DNA from: Fluctibacter halophilus
GTDB lineage: Bacteria; Pseudomonadota; Gammaproteobacteria; Enterobacterales; Alteromonadaceae
Assembly (NCBI RefSeq): GCF_020687825.1
Contig: NZ_JAJEWP010000008.1
Coordinates: 1 to 64,000, forward strand
Reading direction: 5' to 3'
Length of the DNA stretch: 64,000 bases
Shown: piece by piece, positions 44,680 through 54,979 of the stretch
Layout: each line of letters begins with the position of its first letter
Numbering within the stretch: the stretch's first letter is position 1
Notes under the pieces: generated by a model
Seen by the model: the letters and a program-made list of their open reading frames with translations, nothing else
Databases searched by the model: none
What the model was told of the DNA's origin: nothing
Translations under genes and position numbers: made by a program

Positions 44680-45963
44680 ATGAAAACCGTGCTGTTTGCA
44701 CTTGCAACACTTTCACTGTCTGCAACGGCTGCTGATGTGGCAACCATGGCAGAAGACATCAATCCTCAGGTGATTGAATGGCGACATCACCTACACCAGT
44801 ATCCGGAACTGTCAAACCGCGAGTATAAAACCGCAGAGTATGTAGCCAAGTTCCTGCAAGGGTTGGGTTTGGAGGTGCAAACGGGCATTGCCAAGACCGG
44901 TGTTGTGGCGATTCTGGACAGTGGCAAGCCAGGTCCAACGGTAGCGCTACGTGCTGATATGGACGGCCTGCCGGTGCCTGAACAAAATGATTTGCCCTGG
45001 AAGTCGACCCAGCGGGGAGAGTTCAACGGTAATGAGGTTCCGGTCATGCACGCCTGCGGTCATGATACCCATATGGCAATGTTGATGGGGGCGGCAAAGA
45101 TTCTCACCGCCAAGCGGGATGAGCTGCGTGGCAAGGTGAAATTTATTTTTCAACCGGCTGAAGAAGGTGCACCGGCAGGGGAGAAAGGCGGTGCTGAAGT
45201 TATGGTCAAAGAAGGGGTGCTGAAAAACCCGGATGTGGACGTTATTTTTGGCTTGCACATCAGTGCCAATACTGATGTTGGCAAAGTGCGTTACCGCGAA
45301 GGTGGCACCATGGCTGCTGTGGATCCGTTTAAAGTGGTGATTAAGGGGAAACAGGCCCATGGCGCCTATCCCTGGCTCAGTGTTGACCCTATCACGACTG
45401 CTGCTCAGGTCATCATGGGCTTGCAAACCATCGTGAGCCGAGAGTTGAAACTGATTGATGATGCGGCGGTGATTACCATCGGCTCTATTCATGGCGGCAA
45501 CCGGTCCAATATTATCCCCAATGAAGTCGAACTGGTGGGGACCATTCGGACCCTGAATCAGGCGTCTCGTGATCACATCTATGAAGCGCTGCCGCGCAAA
45601 GTAAAAGGCATTGCTGACAGTATGCGTGCGCAAGCCGAGGTGACCTTGCCGCTGGATTACAATTACCCCATCACCTTTAATGACCCGGCGTTGATGAGCA
45701 AAATGTTGCCTACCTTGCACCGTACCGTTGGAGAGGAAAATGCCCTGTACAGCAAGGCAGTGACCGGTGCAGAAGACTTCTCTTTCTTTCAGGAAAAAGT
45801 GCCAGGCCTGTATTTATGGGTAGGAGGAAAACCCTTGGATGTGCCGGCTTCACAAGCGCCTGCTCACCACACTCCGGAATTTTACGTGGATGACAGTGGC
45901 ATGATCACAGGCGTGAAACTATTGACTAACCTGACCCTCGATTACATGCAGTACGGGGAATGA
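44680..45963 (+). CDS. Exported M20 amidohydrolase
   Basis: A 427-residue exported zinc hydrolase of the hippurate/N-acyl-amino-acid type. It starts with a signal peptide (cut near SATAAD), then shows VMHACGHDTHMAMLMGAA, PAEEG, and HGAYPWLSVDP metal and substrate motifs. It ends GAEDFSFF, HHTPEFY. Unlike cytoplasmic members, it is periplasmic. AAGGA precedes the ATG. It cleaves N-acyl amino acids or peptides; the substrate is unknown. Confidence 0.93.
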   Translation: MKTVLFALATLSLSATAADVATMAEDINPQVIEWRHHLHQYPELSNREYKTAEYVAKFLQGLGLEVQTGIAKTGVVAILDSGKPGPTVALRADMDGLPVPEQNDLPWKSTQRGEFNGNEVPVMHACGHDTHMAMLMGAAKILTAKRDELRGKVKFIFQPAEEGAPAGEKGGAEVMVKEGVLKNPDVDVIFGLHISANTDVGKVRYREGGTMAAVDPFKVVIKGKQAHGAYPWLSVDPITTAAQVIMGLQTIVSRELKLIDDAAVITIGSIHGGNRSNIIPNEVELVGTIRTLNQASRDHIYEALPRKVKGIADSMRAQAEVTLPLDYNYPITFNDPALMSKMLPTLHRTVGEENALYSKAVTGAEDFSFFQEKVPGLYLWVGGKPLDVPASQAPAHHTPEFYVDDSGMITGVKLLTNLTLDYMQYGE

Positions 45964-45985
45964 TCTGAGCAAGGAACGAGGTGTC

Positions 45986-48760
45986 ATGGTAGCCAGAGAC
46001 ATTTTTTCTCTGCTGATCCTGGCGCTACTGGGGGTTGCCGGCAACCTGCTGCCGGCACCGTTTTCCTCCGATGCGACCTTTGCGATTGGTTTCAGCGCTG
46101 CTGTAGTGGCAGCGCTGCGCTTTGGTGTTTGGGGCGCATTGCTGGTCAGTGTCGCGGCACTGATGCCCTTACTGCCATCAGAGTCCTGGATGGTGTGGGT
46201 GTTTCTGGTACAGCCGGTACTGTTGAGTGTTACCTGTTTTGAGCGCGAACTGAGCCGTCCGGTGCGCGTGACACTGGTGTATTGGGTGTTGGTGATAGTG
46301 ATTGCCGTGCCAATATATGCGGTCTTCACTCCTCAGGGAGTGACACTCGAGAGGCTCGGAACATTACTCACAGACCTGACCAATGGGGTGGCTATCACCT
46401 TGTTAGGGCAATTCCTGTATTTAGGCTATTGCCTTATCTGGGCCAGAAACGACATACCGCCGGTCAATATGACGTTTCTGTTTCGTTATGTGTTTACCGG
46501 ACTGTTTTTTTTCTCAACGGTGGCTATCACCTACGTCGGATTGGGTTACGACTTGCAGCAACATCAAGCCAGCCTTGAGCGCTATCTTCATCAGCGTTCG
46601 CGGGTTGTCAATGACCAGCTTGAGCACTTTCTCGATGGTCATTTACGGGGGATACGAATCGCAGCTGGCGTGGTGACAGAATATCCCGACAGTCAACAAT
46701 CCGTGATTGGCAAGTTGGCGGAACAATATCCGGCATTCCTGACCTTGCTCACCACTGATGCTGAAGGGCTGATAGCTCACGCATATCCCGCCGCGCTGGT
46801 TGAAAAAGCGGAGCAGGTCGGTCAGCTTAGCGTCGCCCACCGTGACTATTTTACCTTTCCTCGCGATACCGGTATCGCGTATGTATCACATGCCTTGCAG
46901 GGCAGAGGGTTTGGCAATGATCCCATTGTTGCAGTCTCTGCGCCGGTCATTCATCCAACGCTGGGGTTCCGCGGCATCGTTGAGGGCTCTCTCGACCTGT
47001 CGAGCTTCAAACAATACGACGCCCGTGAAAATGATGTCAGTGTCGAAATGCTGATCATCGATCCGGCAGACAATGTGGTATTTGCCTCTGATGCGCTGAA
47101 TTTACCGCCACTTTCGCCGTTGTCTTTGGCTGACTGCGAGGCTTGTGCGGCAGCCAACACCAAAGTGTTGAACGGGCAACAATGGATCACTGCTTCAAGC
47201 AATAAAAATGTTCAGGGCTGGCGGGTTATCAAGTTGTATCCCAGGGCCCAATTTGCAGAGCAAATTGCCACCCGGATCATGATTGCTTTGGTGCTGATGG
47301 TACTACTGACGGTGGCAGCAAACCTTGTCAGTCATATTGTCGCCCGCATTTTGTCTCAGCCATTGAAGGGGTTGATGGAACAATTTCGTCACTTTGATCC
47401 CTCTAATCCTTCTGTCGCTGGCAGTGGACAAACACTACCGTCCTATCTTACTGAGATCGCGGCGTTGGAGCAGGGTTTCGAACAATTACGTCTGCGCATC
47501 GTCCAGTTGTTTGATGAAGTGCGCGCGGGGCGGGAGCAACAACTGGAACTCAATCAGCAACTCAGCGAACTGAACGATGTGCTGGAACAGCGTATTGAAG
47601 AGAAAACGGCATCGCTAGAAGTGGCACTGCTGCAGGCAAACCAGGCGAGTGAGGCGAAATCACGCTTTTTGGCCAATATGTCCCATGAAATTCGCACCCC
47701 AATGAACGGCATCATCGGCAGTTGTCAGAACCTCATTCAGGCGCCATTGGATGATAACAGCCGTCACAAGGTCGATATCATTGCCCGTAGCGCCGATGCG
47801 TTAATGCACATCATTAATGACATCCTTGACTGGTCAAAAATTGAAGCCGGCAAGATGGCGCTGGAACATATCCCGTTTAACCTCTTCGAAACCGTTCAAC
47901 AGGTGGTTGGACTGCATCAGCAAACCGCCAAAACCAAAGGCATAGACCTGTTGCTTGACATTGACAAGGATGTGCCGCCGTGGGTGGTCGGCGATGAAAC
48001 CCGTCTGGGCCAGATCCTGAATAACCTGATCAGTAATGCAATAAAATTTACTCACAAAGGGCGCGTTGAATTGCAACTGAGTTGGTCTGATGGCGGGGCT
48101 CAGATCACCGTTTCTGACACCGGTGTTGGCATACCGGACGACCAGCAACAGCACATTTTCGATGAGTTCTCACAAGCCGACATTTCCACTACCCGGATTT
48201 TCGGAGGGACAGGATTGGGGCTGGCCGTTTGCAGGGCACTGACAGAGCTGATGGGCGGACATATCACCCTGTCCAGCCGGGTTGAGGAGGGCACTCAGGT
48301 TCGTGTCAGTATCCCGTTTACGGCATGCGAACCGCCGGCACAGCTTGTCACCGAGTCCTCCAGCCTGCGATTGCCCAGCGGGTTACGTTGTTTATTGGTT
48401 GAAGACAACGACATCAATGCCGAAATTCTGTTCGATATGCTGTCTGATCAAGGAATACGGATCGTCAGAGCGAAGGACGGCCTTCAGGCGTTGGAAGCGC
48501 TTCAATCCCATCGCTTTGACGTTGTGTTAATGGATTGTCAGATGCCGAACATGGATGGGTTAACTGCAACCCGTCGGTTGCGGGAAATGGACGGGGTAAA
48601 CCAGCGCGTACCGGTGGTGGCGCTGACGGCCAACGCGTTTAGCGAAGACCGTGCAGCATGTCTGGAAGCCGGCATGAATGCCTATTTGTCAAAACCGGTC
48701 AACAAACAGGCATTGCTGGAGACGCTGTGGCGATTATTGGTCGACAGCGGTCTTGCGTAA
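45986..48760 (+). CDS. Hybrid sensor histidine kinase
   Basis: A 924-residue hybrid kinase. N-terminal MASE-like helices (about 5-165) are followed by another helix (about 170-190), a dCache-like sensor (about 200-430) and a helix near 430-450. Next are a coiled coil, the phospho-acceptor domain ([18 protein letters not shown], near 565), an ATPase domain ([26 protein letters not shown]) and a receiver ([13 protein letters not shown], with aspartate in [11 protein letters not shown] near 849, and lysine in LSKPV). It starts after AAGGA/GAGG. No separate response regulator or phosphotransfer protein is seen near it. Its last 27 bases overlap the end of the convergent nhaA. Confidence 0.93.
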   Translation: MVARDIFSLLILALLGVAGNLLPAPFSSDATFAIGFSAAVVAALRFGVWGALLVSVAALMPLLPSESWMVWVFLVQPVLLSVTCFERELSRPVRVTLVYWVLVIVIAVPIYAVFTPQGVTLERLGTLLTDLTNGVAITLLGQFLYLGYCLIWARNDIPPVNMTFLFRYVFTGLFFFSTVAITYVGLGYDLQQHQASLERYLHQRSRVVNDQLEHFLDGHLRGIRIAAGVVTEYPDSQQSVIGKLAEQYPAFLTLLTTDAEGLIAHAYPAALVEKAEQVGQLSVAHRDYFTFPRDTGIAYVSHALQGRGFGNDPIVAVSAPVIHPTLGFRGIVEGSLDLSSFKQYDARENDVSVEMLIIDPADNVVFASDALNLPPLSPLSLADCEACAAANTKVLNGQQWITASSNKNVQGWRVIKLYPRAQFAEQIATRIMIALVLMVLLTVAANLVSHIVARILSQPLKGLMEQFRHFDPSNPSVAGSGQTLPSYLTEIAALEQGFEQLRLRIVQLFDEVRAGREQQLELNQQLSELNDVLEQRIEEKTASLEVALLQANQASEAKSRFLANMSHEIRTPMNGIIGSCQNLIQAPLDDNSRHKVDIIARSADALMHIINDILDWSKIEAGKMALEHIPFNLFETVQQVVGLHQQTAKTKGIDLLLDIDKDVPPWVVGDETRLGQILNNLISNAIKFTHKGRVELQLSWSDGGAQITVSDTGVGIPDDQQQHIFDEFSQADISTTRIFGGTGLGLAVCRALTELMGGHITLSSRVEEGTQVRVSIPFTACEPPAQLVTESSSLRLPSGLRCLLVEDNDINAEILFDMLSDQGIRIVRAKDGLQALEALQSHRFDVVLMDCQMPNMDGLTATRRLREMDGVNQRVPVVALTANAFSEDRAACLEAGMNAYLSKPVNKQALLETLWRLLVDSGLA

Positions 48761-49897
48761 CCAGAAGTAACCAAACACGGCCGACGCCAGTGAACCCATC
48801 AATATCCCCAGTCGCTCATCGGCGATTTGGTTATTGCCGGTCTCTTCAAACGCCAGAGAGCCGATAAACAAACTCATTGTGAAACCAACACCACAAAGGA
48901 TGGCGCAGCCGTACAATTGTTTCCAGTTGATGTCTTCCGGTAATTTTGCCCAGCCGAGCATGACCGCGAGCTTGGCAAATACAAACACACCGAGTTGCTT
49001 ACCAACGAACAGTCCCAGAATAATCCCCAGGGTCACCGGGTGATACAGGGATTCAATACTGATAGAGAACAAATCAATCCCTGCATTGGCAAACGCAAAC
49101 ACGGGCAGGATAACCAAGCTGACGGAAGGGTGAAGGTTGTGCTCCAAATCCTTCAGCGCAGATTTTTCCGGTTGATCCGGGTCACGCATCGGAATAAAGA
49201 ACGCCAGCATGACACCCGCCAACGTGGCATGGACCCCTGACTTCAGCATTGCCACCCATAATACGGCGCCGAGAAGGATGTAGGACGGTACGCTTTGCAC
49301 ATTGCGCAAGTTAAGAAACGTGAGAATCGCGAGGCAGACCGCGGCAACAATCAACGGGCCCTGAGAGATGTTTTCGGTGTAAAACAGGGCGATGATCGCA
49401 ATGGCGCCGATATCATCGATGATTGCCAGGGTAACCAGAAATACTTTCAGGCTGACAGGGACCCGGCTTCCCAGCAGGGCCAGAATGCCCAGCGCGAAAG
49501 CGATGTCAGTTGCAGCAGGAATGGCCCAGCCCGCCAGCGCCACCGGATTGTCCCAGGTAAAATAGACATAGAACAACGCAGGTACCAGCATTCCCCCTAC
49601 TGCGCCTGCCGCAGGCAATATGATTTTTTGCGGCTCAGACAATTCGCCTTCGAGAATTTCCCGCTTCAGCTCCAGACCGACCAGAAAAAAGAACACTGCC
49701 ATCAAGCCATCATTGATCCACAGCAACAAAGGTTTGTTGATGATCAAGTCGCCAACCTGAAACATGACCGGTAGATCAATCAGTTGGTTGTACCACTGCG
49801 CAGCAAACGGCGTATTGGCAGCAATCATTGCCAGTGCCGTTGCGATCATCAGCAGTATCCCGCTGGCCGACTCCTTTTTCAGAAATTCATTGATCAT
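48734..49897 (-). CDS. nhaA: Na+/H+ antiporter NhaA
   Basis: A 387-residue, 12-helix antiporter that expels sodium in exchange for protons. The family's Asp pair is in IIDDIGAIAIIALFYT, and LELKREILEGELS and GWAIPAATDIAFALGIL are typical. The ATG at 49897 has GAGGA six bases before it; a TTG four codons upstream is possible. Fits a marine habitat. No NhaR regulator is adjacent. Confidence 0.95.
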   Translation of the reverse strand: MINEFLKKESASGILLMIATALAMIAANTPFAAQWYNQLIDLPVMFQVGDLIINKPLLLWINDGLMAVFFFLVGLELKREILEGELSEPQKIILPAAGAVGGMLVPALFYVYFTWDNPVALAGWAIPAATDIAFALGILALLGSRVPVSLKVFLVTLAIIDDIGAIAIIALFYTENISQGPLIVAAVCLAILTFLNLRNVQSVPSYILLGAVLWVAMLKSGVHATLAGVMLAFFIPMRDPDQPEKSALKDLEHNLHPSVSLVILPVFAFANAGIDLFSISIESLYHPVTLGIILGLFVGKQLGVFVFAKLAVMLGWAKLPEDINWKQLYGCAILCGVGFTMSLFIGSLAFEETGNNQIADERLGILMGSLASAVFGYFWLRKTAVDQ

Positions 49898-50193
49898 GGG
49901 GTTCCTCAAATGTGATGGTGAATACCGTGCGTCATTGATATTGATAGCTTTTTAAGGACGCATTGTGAGAATAGTAAATGTGGGCAAAAACAATAAGGTC
50001 AAGCGATGTTTTAGCAGATTCGTTGCGAAATCGACAGTGTTTAGCGGCTTGGTGATGCCAGAGTATTGGGGTTAGCGCACTTTTGGGCTACAATCTGCCC
50101 CCTTTTTAGCCGGTCAGGCCGCATAACAAACATTACGGTCTGAACGAGTAAACCACATTCATCAAGACTGCAGTAAGATTCTGGAGAGTGATT

Positions 50194-50685
50194 ATGCCAA
50201 AAGTGGCGATAGTAATGGGTTCAACGTCTGATTGGCCGACGATGCAAAAAGCAGCACTCATGCTGAAACAACTTGGCGTACCTTTCGAGGCCAAAGTCGT
50301 GTCTGCCCATCGAACCCCCAATCTGTTGACAGAATTTGCTGAAACCGCTGCAGATAACGGCATTGACGTGATCATTGCGGGTGCCGGGGGGGCAGCTCAT
50401 CTGCCTGGAATGATTGCCGCTCACACACACTTGCCAGTGTTTGGTGTTCCCGTCCGTTCAAGTCAGCTCAGCGGGCTGGACTCCTTGTTGTCTATCGTGC
50501 AGATGCCCAAAGGTGTCGCTGTGGGAACGCTGGCAATCGGTGAGGCAGGTGCGGCAAATGCGGGTTTACTGGCCGCCCAGGTCATTGCATTGCAAGAACC
50601 GGACGTTGCTGCCGCAATAAAAGCCTTCCGGAAGCAACAAACAGAGACGGTGCTGGCCAATGGTCAGTTGGAGCTACCTGAATGA
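50194..50685 (+). CDS. purE: N5-carboxyaminoimidazole ribonucleotide mutase
   Basis: A 163-residue purine-synthesis enzyme, with [31 protein letters not shown] and [18 protein letters not shown] motifs. It moves the carboxyl group from N5 to C4 of the imidazole. The ATG at 50194 has GGAGAG before it. It overlaps purK by four bases (ATGA), forming the usual purEK operon. Confidence 0.97.
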   Translation: MPKVAIVMGSTSDWPTMQKAALMLKQLGVPFEAKVVSAHRTPNLLTEFAETAADNGIDVIIAGAGGAAHLPGMIAAHTHLPVFGVPVRSSQLSGLDSLLSIVQMPKGVAVGTLAIGEAGAANAGLLAAQVIALQEPDVAAAIKAFRKQQTETVLANGQLELPE

Positions 50686-51821
50686 GGGTACTGATATACG
50701 GTGCCGGTCAGTTGGCACGAATGATGGCTCTGTCAGCTGTTCCTATGGGAATTGAAGTACAGGCCGTCGACGTCGGGTCAGAAACGGTTGTAGATCCGAT
50801 CAGTAAGTTGCCGGCGGGCATGTCATTGTCACAGGCGATTGAAGAAGCCGACGTATTGTCGGTGGAGTTTGAGCACGTGCCGGAACACCTTCTGGAACAG
50901 GCCCACGTGAGCGGTAAATTAAAACCCGGCATTGAAGCGATCCTTACCGGTGCCGACCGCGTTCGCGAAAAGCGCTTGCTGGAACGCCTGGGGATCGCCA
51001 ATTGTGCTCACCGCATTGTCACGGATGTTGAGCAATTGGAGGAAGCGGTAGCGGCGTTGGGGGAGCGTCTCATACTCAAGGCCAGTCGAGATGGATATGA
51101 TGGCTATGGACAATGGCGGCTGGCCCAAGCGGCTGATCTCGCCGGATTGAAAACCGCATTGGCCGAGTTAGATCTGAACAAGGTTCCCCTGGTTGTGGAG
51201 CAGATGGCTGATTTCAGTCGTGAGTTATCCCTGGTCGGTGTTCGGGATGCAAAAGGACGCTGTCAGTTCTACCCGTTGGCAGAAAACCTGCACTATCAGG
51301 GGCAGTTGCATGTGTCGTTGGCGCCAGCACCGGGTATTACCGAAGCGTTGACAACTCAGGCACAACAGGCATTTACTGCACTTGCCACTGAACTGGATTA
51401 TGTGGGCGTGCTGGCCGTGGAGTTTTTCCAGGTCGATGACCGTTTATTGGTCAATGAGATTGCGCCAAGGGTGCACAACTCAGGTCACTGGTCGATGCAG
51501 GGAGCCGATACCAGTCAGTTCGAAAACCATATTCGGGCAATCTGTGGCTTACCACTCGGCTGCACGGCTGCGTTACGACCCAGTGCCATGATCAACATCA
51601 TCGGTTGCAAAGAGTTTTCTCAGCAGTTGTTGAGTATTCCCGAGTGTCATCTGCACTGGTACGGCAAGTCGGTGCGTAAAAAACGTAAGATGGGACACAT
51701 CAATGTCAGTGCTGAGAGCTATGCAGCGTTGGGAGCCCGTCTGGAAAAGCTATCCGGCTATCTGCCGATGGAGCATTTTCCTAAACTTGTCGCCGAAGCC
51801 CAGCGACTACAGTCTCTCTAG
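50682..51821 (+). CDS. purK: 5-(carboxyamino)imidazole ribonucleotide synthase
   Basis: A 379-residue ATP-grasp enzyme of purine synthesis, with [46 protein letters not shown] and [26 protein letters not shown]. It makes the substrate of PurE from AIR, bicarbonate and ATP. Translationally coupled to purE. Confidence 0.97.
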   Translation: MRVLIYGAGQLARMMALSAVPMGIEVQAVDVGSETVVDPISKLPAGMSLSQAIEEADVLSVEFEHVPEHLLEQAHVSGKLKPGIEAILTGADRVREKRLLERLGIANCAHRIVTDVEQLEEAVAALGERLILKASRDGYDGYGQWRLAQAADLAGLKTALAELDLNKVPLVVEQMADFSRELSLVGVRDAKGRCQFYPLAENLHYQGQLHVSLAPAPGITEALTTQAQQAFTALATELDYVGVLAVEFFQVDDRLLVNEIAPRVHNSGHWSMQGADTSQFENHIRAICGLPLGCTAALRPSAMINIIGCKEFSQQLLSIPECHLHWYGKSVRKKRKMGHINVSAESYAALGARLEKLSGYLPMEHFPKLVAEAQRLQSL

Positions 51822-51837
51822 TGGTTGTGGTACCGGC

Positions 51838-51856
51838 CTGAAACCCTTTGTTTCAG
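51838..51856 (+). other. Stem-loop after purK
   Basis: CTGAAAC-CCTTT-GTTTCAG, perfect 7-bp stem, set inside a larger imperfect stem (GTGGTACC / GGTGCCAC). No T-run follows; likely a 3' mRNA hairpin. Confidence 0.45.
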
Positions 51857-52037
51857 CTTGGTGCCACCCGCAATATTCACTCGCTATTCGGTTCCGTTTC
51901 TCTTAATGAGCAAATTGACCACACAGTTCGTCAATTTCACCAAATTCATTTCACTTCAAAATACACTGGCACATTTGCCTGTTTTCCTGATTTTAAAAAT
52001 ATCCATATAAAACAGTAGCTTAAAATATTTGCCTGAG

Positions 52038-52053
52038 TTGGCACAGCAATTGA
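52038..52053 (+). promoter_or_regulatory. Sigma-54-type promoter of psp
   Basis: TTGGCAC-AGCAA-TTGA matches the -24/-12 consensus TGGCAC-N5-TTGC with one change. It lies about 65 bases before pspA, as in the PspF-controlled E. coli operon. Confidence 0.82.
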
Positions 52054-52117
52054 AAAGGTTAATGCAAGTTGCAACGTGCAACGCACATTACCGATTTAGC
52101 ATGTGGAGGAACAAATC

Positions 52118-52777
52118 ATGGGAATGTTTTCACGTATGACCGACATCATTCAGGCAAACATCAACGCAATGCTGGACAAAGCAGAAGACCCGCACAAAGT
52201 GATCCGTCTGATGGTACAGGAAATGGAAGAAACGCTGGTTGAGGTGCGCTCTGTCGCAGCACGGGGATTAGCAGACAAGAAAGAGTTGACCCGCAAGCTC
52301 AACAAACAGCAACAATTGTCAGACGACTGGCAAGCAAAAGCCGAACTGGCGATGCAGAAAGGTCGCGAAGATTTGGCACGGGCAGCGCTGGTCGAGCGTC
52401 AACAATGCCAGGCGAACGTGCAAACGTTGAACGATGAACTTAGCACGGTAGAAGAAGGGCTGACCAAACTGCAGGATGACAGTGCAAGGTTGAATGAAAA
52501 GCTTGCAGAAGCCAAAGCCAAGCAGAAGTCCCTGCAGGTACGCAAGGAATCTGCCACGGTGCGACTGAAAGCCAAGAGTAAATTGAATGTTGAGAAGATT
52601 GATGATGCCATCGCGCGCTTCGAACACTACGAGCGTCGAATCGATGACCTCGAAGCACAAGCTGATGCCTATGACCTGGTGTCCAGTGGCTCAACGTTGA
52701 AGGATGAGTTTGCTGCCCTTGAAGCCAACGATGCGGTTGAGCAGGAACTCGAAGCGCTGCGTAAAAAAGTAGCCTAA
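52118..52777 (+). CDS. pspA: Phage shock protein A
   Basis: A 219-residue coiled-coil ESCRT-III-like protein, with MFSRMTDIIQANINAMLDKA and a long coiled coil (about 25-190). PspA stabilises stressed inner membrane and inhibits PspF. GGAGGA is before the ATG at 52118, and a sigma-54-type promoter lies upstream. pspF is not in the window, and no pspB lies between pspA and pspC. Confidence 0.96.
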   Translation: MGMFSRMTDIIQANINAMLDKAEDPHKVIRLMVQEMEETLVEVRSVAARGLADKKELTRKLNKQQQLSDDWQAKAELAMQKGREDLARAALVERQQCQANVQTLNDELSTVEEGLTKLQDDSARLNEKLAEAKAKQKSLQVRKESATVRLKAKSKLNVEKIDDAIARFEHYERRIDDLEAQADAYDLVSSGSTLKDEFAALEANDAVEQELEALRKKVA

Positions 52778-52831
52778 TTGTTCTCCGTCGGTAGCGGTTT
52801 CCGCCACCGACGGCAAGCTGAGGAGTAAGGT

Positions 52832-53038
52832 ATGAAAAGCGTATTTGATACACAACGGATATACAAAGACACCGCTCGGCGCATGGTATCCGGGGTGTGT
52901 GCAGGTGTAGCACGCTATTTCGGACAAGAACCATGGTTGGTTCGTGGGGTGGCCATCGCGGCTTTCCTGTTCGTCCCGGTTGCCGTTGCACTGGCTTACG
53001 TGTTGGGTGTGGTGTTGCTGCCCTCACGAAATTATTAA
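52832..53038 (+). CDS. pspC: PspC-domain membrane protein
   Basis: A 68-residue protein made of the PspC domain (RRMVSGVCAGVARYFGQEPW, one long hydrophobic helix). PspC senses envelope stress in the inner membrane and binds PspA. E. coli PspC is longer (about 119 residues), so this is a short version. It follows pspA by 54 bases. Confidence 0.9.
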   Translation: MKSVFDTQRIYKDTARRMVSGVCAGVARYFGQEPWLVRGVAIAAFLFVPVAVALAYVLGVVLLPSRNY

Positions 53039-53083
53039 ACACAGCTTCACGGCTGAGAAGAACATCCATCACAGGAGAAGACC

Positions 53084-53413
53084 ATGAGAACGTTCGCGAT
53101 AGTGGTATTACTGGCGCTGCTGTTGAGTTACAGCTTTGGTTTCATCGCCGCTGAAGGGTTTGATATTGGCATCAACGTGGATGACCACACCCTGACGCCA
53201 TTCGAATCAGTGGTTGGCGTGACTCTGGCGGGCGTGATCATGGCAGTTGTTGGATTTGTCATCGCACTGAGTGTGGTCGGCGCCATTGTGCTTGCCATTG
53301 GTGCAGTGATGGTTGGTCTGTTGGTCGCAGGACTGAGTGTTTTTTGGCCTATGCTGTTGTTATTGGCGATTATCGTCTGGCTGGTAAAGCGCAAAGGCCC
53401 GGCACACTCGTAA
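53084..53413 (+). CDS. Membrane protein of the psp operon, unknown
   Basis: A 109-residue protein with an N-terminal hydrophobic segment and two or three more (about 5-22, 42-62, 64-85 and 84-102), ending in basic residues. No known family was recognised. It lies 45 bases after pspC and before an intrinsic terminator, so it is the last gene of the psp operon. Confidence 0.8.
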   Translation: MRTFAIVVLLALLLSYSFGFIAAEGFDIGINVDDHTLTPFESVVGVTLAGVIMAVVGFVIALSVVGAIVLAIGAVMVGLLVAGLSVFWPMLLLLAIIVWLVKRKGPAHS

Positions 53414-53430
53414 ATCCATTCCCTGGTGCT

Positions 53431-53463
53431 GCCGGGTCCTAAAGACCCGGTGGCTTTTTTTTT
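53431..53463 (+). terminator. Intrinsic terminator of the psp operon
   Basis: Stem CCGGGTC / GACCCGG with 5-base loop, followed by a run of nine or more T. Confidence 0.9.
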
Positions 53464-53527
53464 GATTTCCGTAGCCATCGAAGGTGTTTTTCTGAATAAT
53501 CCTCTTACCAAGGTCAGGGGAAATGAT

Positions 53528-53980
53528 ATGAAAAAATGGATTGCCGCGTTGGCATTAATGACGCTAAGCGCAAAAGCACATGTGCATTTTGAACAGGCGC
53601 ACATTCGGGTGTTGCCGCCTGGCGTGCCTAATACCGCAGCCTATTTTACACTGCACAATGATACCGATGCTCCCCTGGTGCTGGTGAGCGCCGAGAGCGA
53701 CATCGCCCAGCGGATTGAAATTCATAGTCATGTTATGCACGACGGCATGATGCGGATGGAAAAACAGGACAGTCTGACCATTCCCGCTCAGGGCTCTCAG
53801 GCATTCCAGCCTGGAGGCTATCATCTAATGGTGTTTGGTGTTCGCGAGCCTTTGACGCCGGGGCAGTCGGTGACAATTACGGTGTATACTGACAAAGGTA
53901 CGCCGTTTGCGTTTCAGGCAACGGCGGTACGGCCTGGTCAGTCTGTCAGTCAGGAACACCATGGTCATCACGAGGAGTAA
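53528..53980 (+). CDS. PCu(A)C-like copper chaperone
   Basis: A 150-residue exported protein with signal peptide (KKWIAALALMTLSAKAHV) and a PCu(A)C-type beta domain: Met and His copper ligands in RIEIHSHVMHDGMMRMEKQDS and GGYHLMVFGVREPL, and an extra His-rich tail (EHHGHHEE). It may insert copper into cytochrome oxidase. The ATG at 53528 has AGGGGA before it. No cytochrome oxidase genes are nearby. Confidence 0.88.
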   Translation: MKKWIAALALMTLSAKAHVHFEQAHIRVLPPGVPNTAAYFTLHNDTDAPLVLVSAESDIAQRIEIHSHVMHDGMMRMEKQDSLTIPAQGSQAFQPGGYHLMVFGVREPLTPGQSVTITVYTDKGTPFAFQATAVRPGQSVSQEHHGHHEE

Positions 53981-53983
53981 CGT

Positions 53984-54976
53984 ATGTCTTTGACGTGGAA
54001 TACACGATGGATCTCATTGGCCGCCGGTGCAGTGGTCGTCTTGCTGTGGCTGCTGTCAGTGTACTGGAGTTTCGCACCGTCGACGTTTGACGTGCGGGCA
54101 GAAGCAGAGCAGCGCGCGGCACAGCACCAGGAGCAGGTGGTCACGGGCTACACACTGACCAATACCCTGATCACGGTGACCGAAACCCTGCTGGAAAAGC
54201 CTGGAGGGTATCTTTCCAACGATGTGATGCCGCCCAGTGTAATGATGGACAATATGCCCGCCTGGGAATTTGGCGCATTGGAAATGGTGCGCGACCTGGC
54301 GCTGGCGATGCGTAAAGATTTCAGTCGTTCTCAGTCCCAGTCGATTGAGAACCCACACCTTGTTAAAGCGCAGCCAAACCTGAACATTAATCACCGTTCG
54401 TGGATCATTCCTTCGGCAGAATCGGCCTATGGCGATGCGCTCGAACAGTTGATGCGCTATCAACGTGATCTGGCCGACCGTGCCGACGGTGATGCCCAGT
54501 TCTATACCCGCGCGGATAACCTGCGTGATTGGCTAAAGCAAGTCGAAAAACGGCTTGGTAGTCTGTCTCAGAAGCTCAGCGCCAGTGTCGGCCAGGAACG
54601 CCTCAACACCGACCTTGCCGGTGATGCAGAAGCACGCCAGTCCACACCAACACCGTCGCAACGGATCGACAAAACCAGCTGGTGGAAACTGGATGACAAT
54701 TTCTACGAAGCAAAAGGTGCCAGTTGGGCATTGATTCATTTCCTTAAAGCCGTAGAGGTCGACTTTGCCCAGGTGTTGGAGAAGAAAAACGCCCGAGTCA
54801 GTCTGCAACAAATCATTCGCGAATTGGAAGCTACCCAGCAAACGGTCTGGTCACCGATGATTTTGAACGGCAGTGGCTTTGGTATGTTGGCCAATCATTC
54901 GTTAGTGATGGCGAACTATATTTCCCGTGCAAATGCTGCTTTAATTGAGCTTACAGAGCTGTTAAACCAAGGATAA
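53984..54976 (+). CDS. DUF2333-family protein
   Basis: A 330-residue protein with one N-terminal membrane helix (about 10-30) and a long soluble helical part (DNMPAWEFGALEMVRDLALAMRKDFSRSQSQS, WWKLDDNFYEAKGASWALIHFLKAVEVDFA). It matches DUF2333 of gammaproteobacteria; the function is unknown. It begins three bases after the copper chaperone's stop and ends three bases before the outer-membrane protein, so the three are an operon. Confidence 0.88.
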   Translation: MSLTWNTRWISLAAGAVVVLLWLLSVYWSFAPSTFDVRAEAEQRAAQHQEQVVTGYTLTNTLITVTETLLEKPGGYLSNDVMPPSVMMDNMPAWEFGALEMVRDLALAMRKDFSRSQSQSIENPHLVKAQPNLNINHRSWIIPSAESAYGDALEQLMRYQRDLADRADGDAQFYTRADNLRDWLKQVEKRLGSLSQKLSASVGQERLNTDLAGDAEARQSTPTPSQRIDKTSWWKLDDNFYEAKGASWALIHFLKAVEVDFAQVLEKKNARVSLQQIIRELEATQQTVWSPMILNGSGFGMLANHSLVMANYISRANAALIELTELLNQG

Positions 54977-54979
54977 ACG

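Noticed and set aside
49295-49774. Plus-strand frame of 159 residues over nhaA
   Set aside because: Fully antisense to a well-conserved antiporter gene and full of Arg/Gln codons typical of antisense frames.
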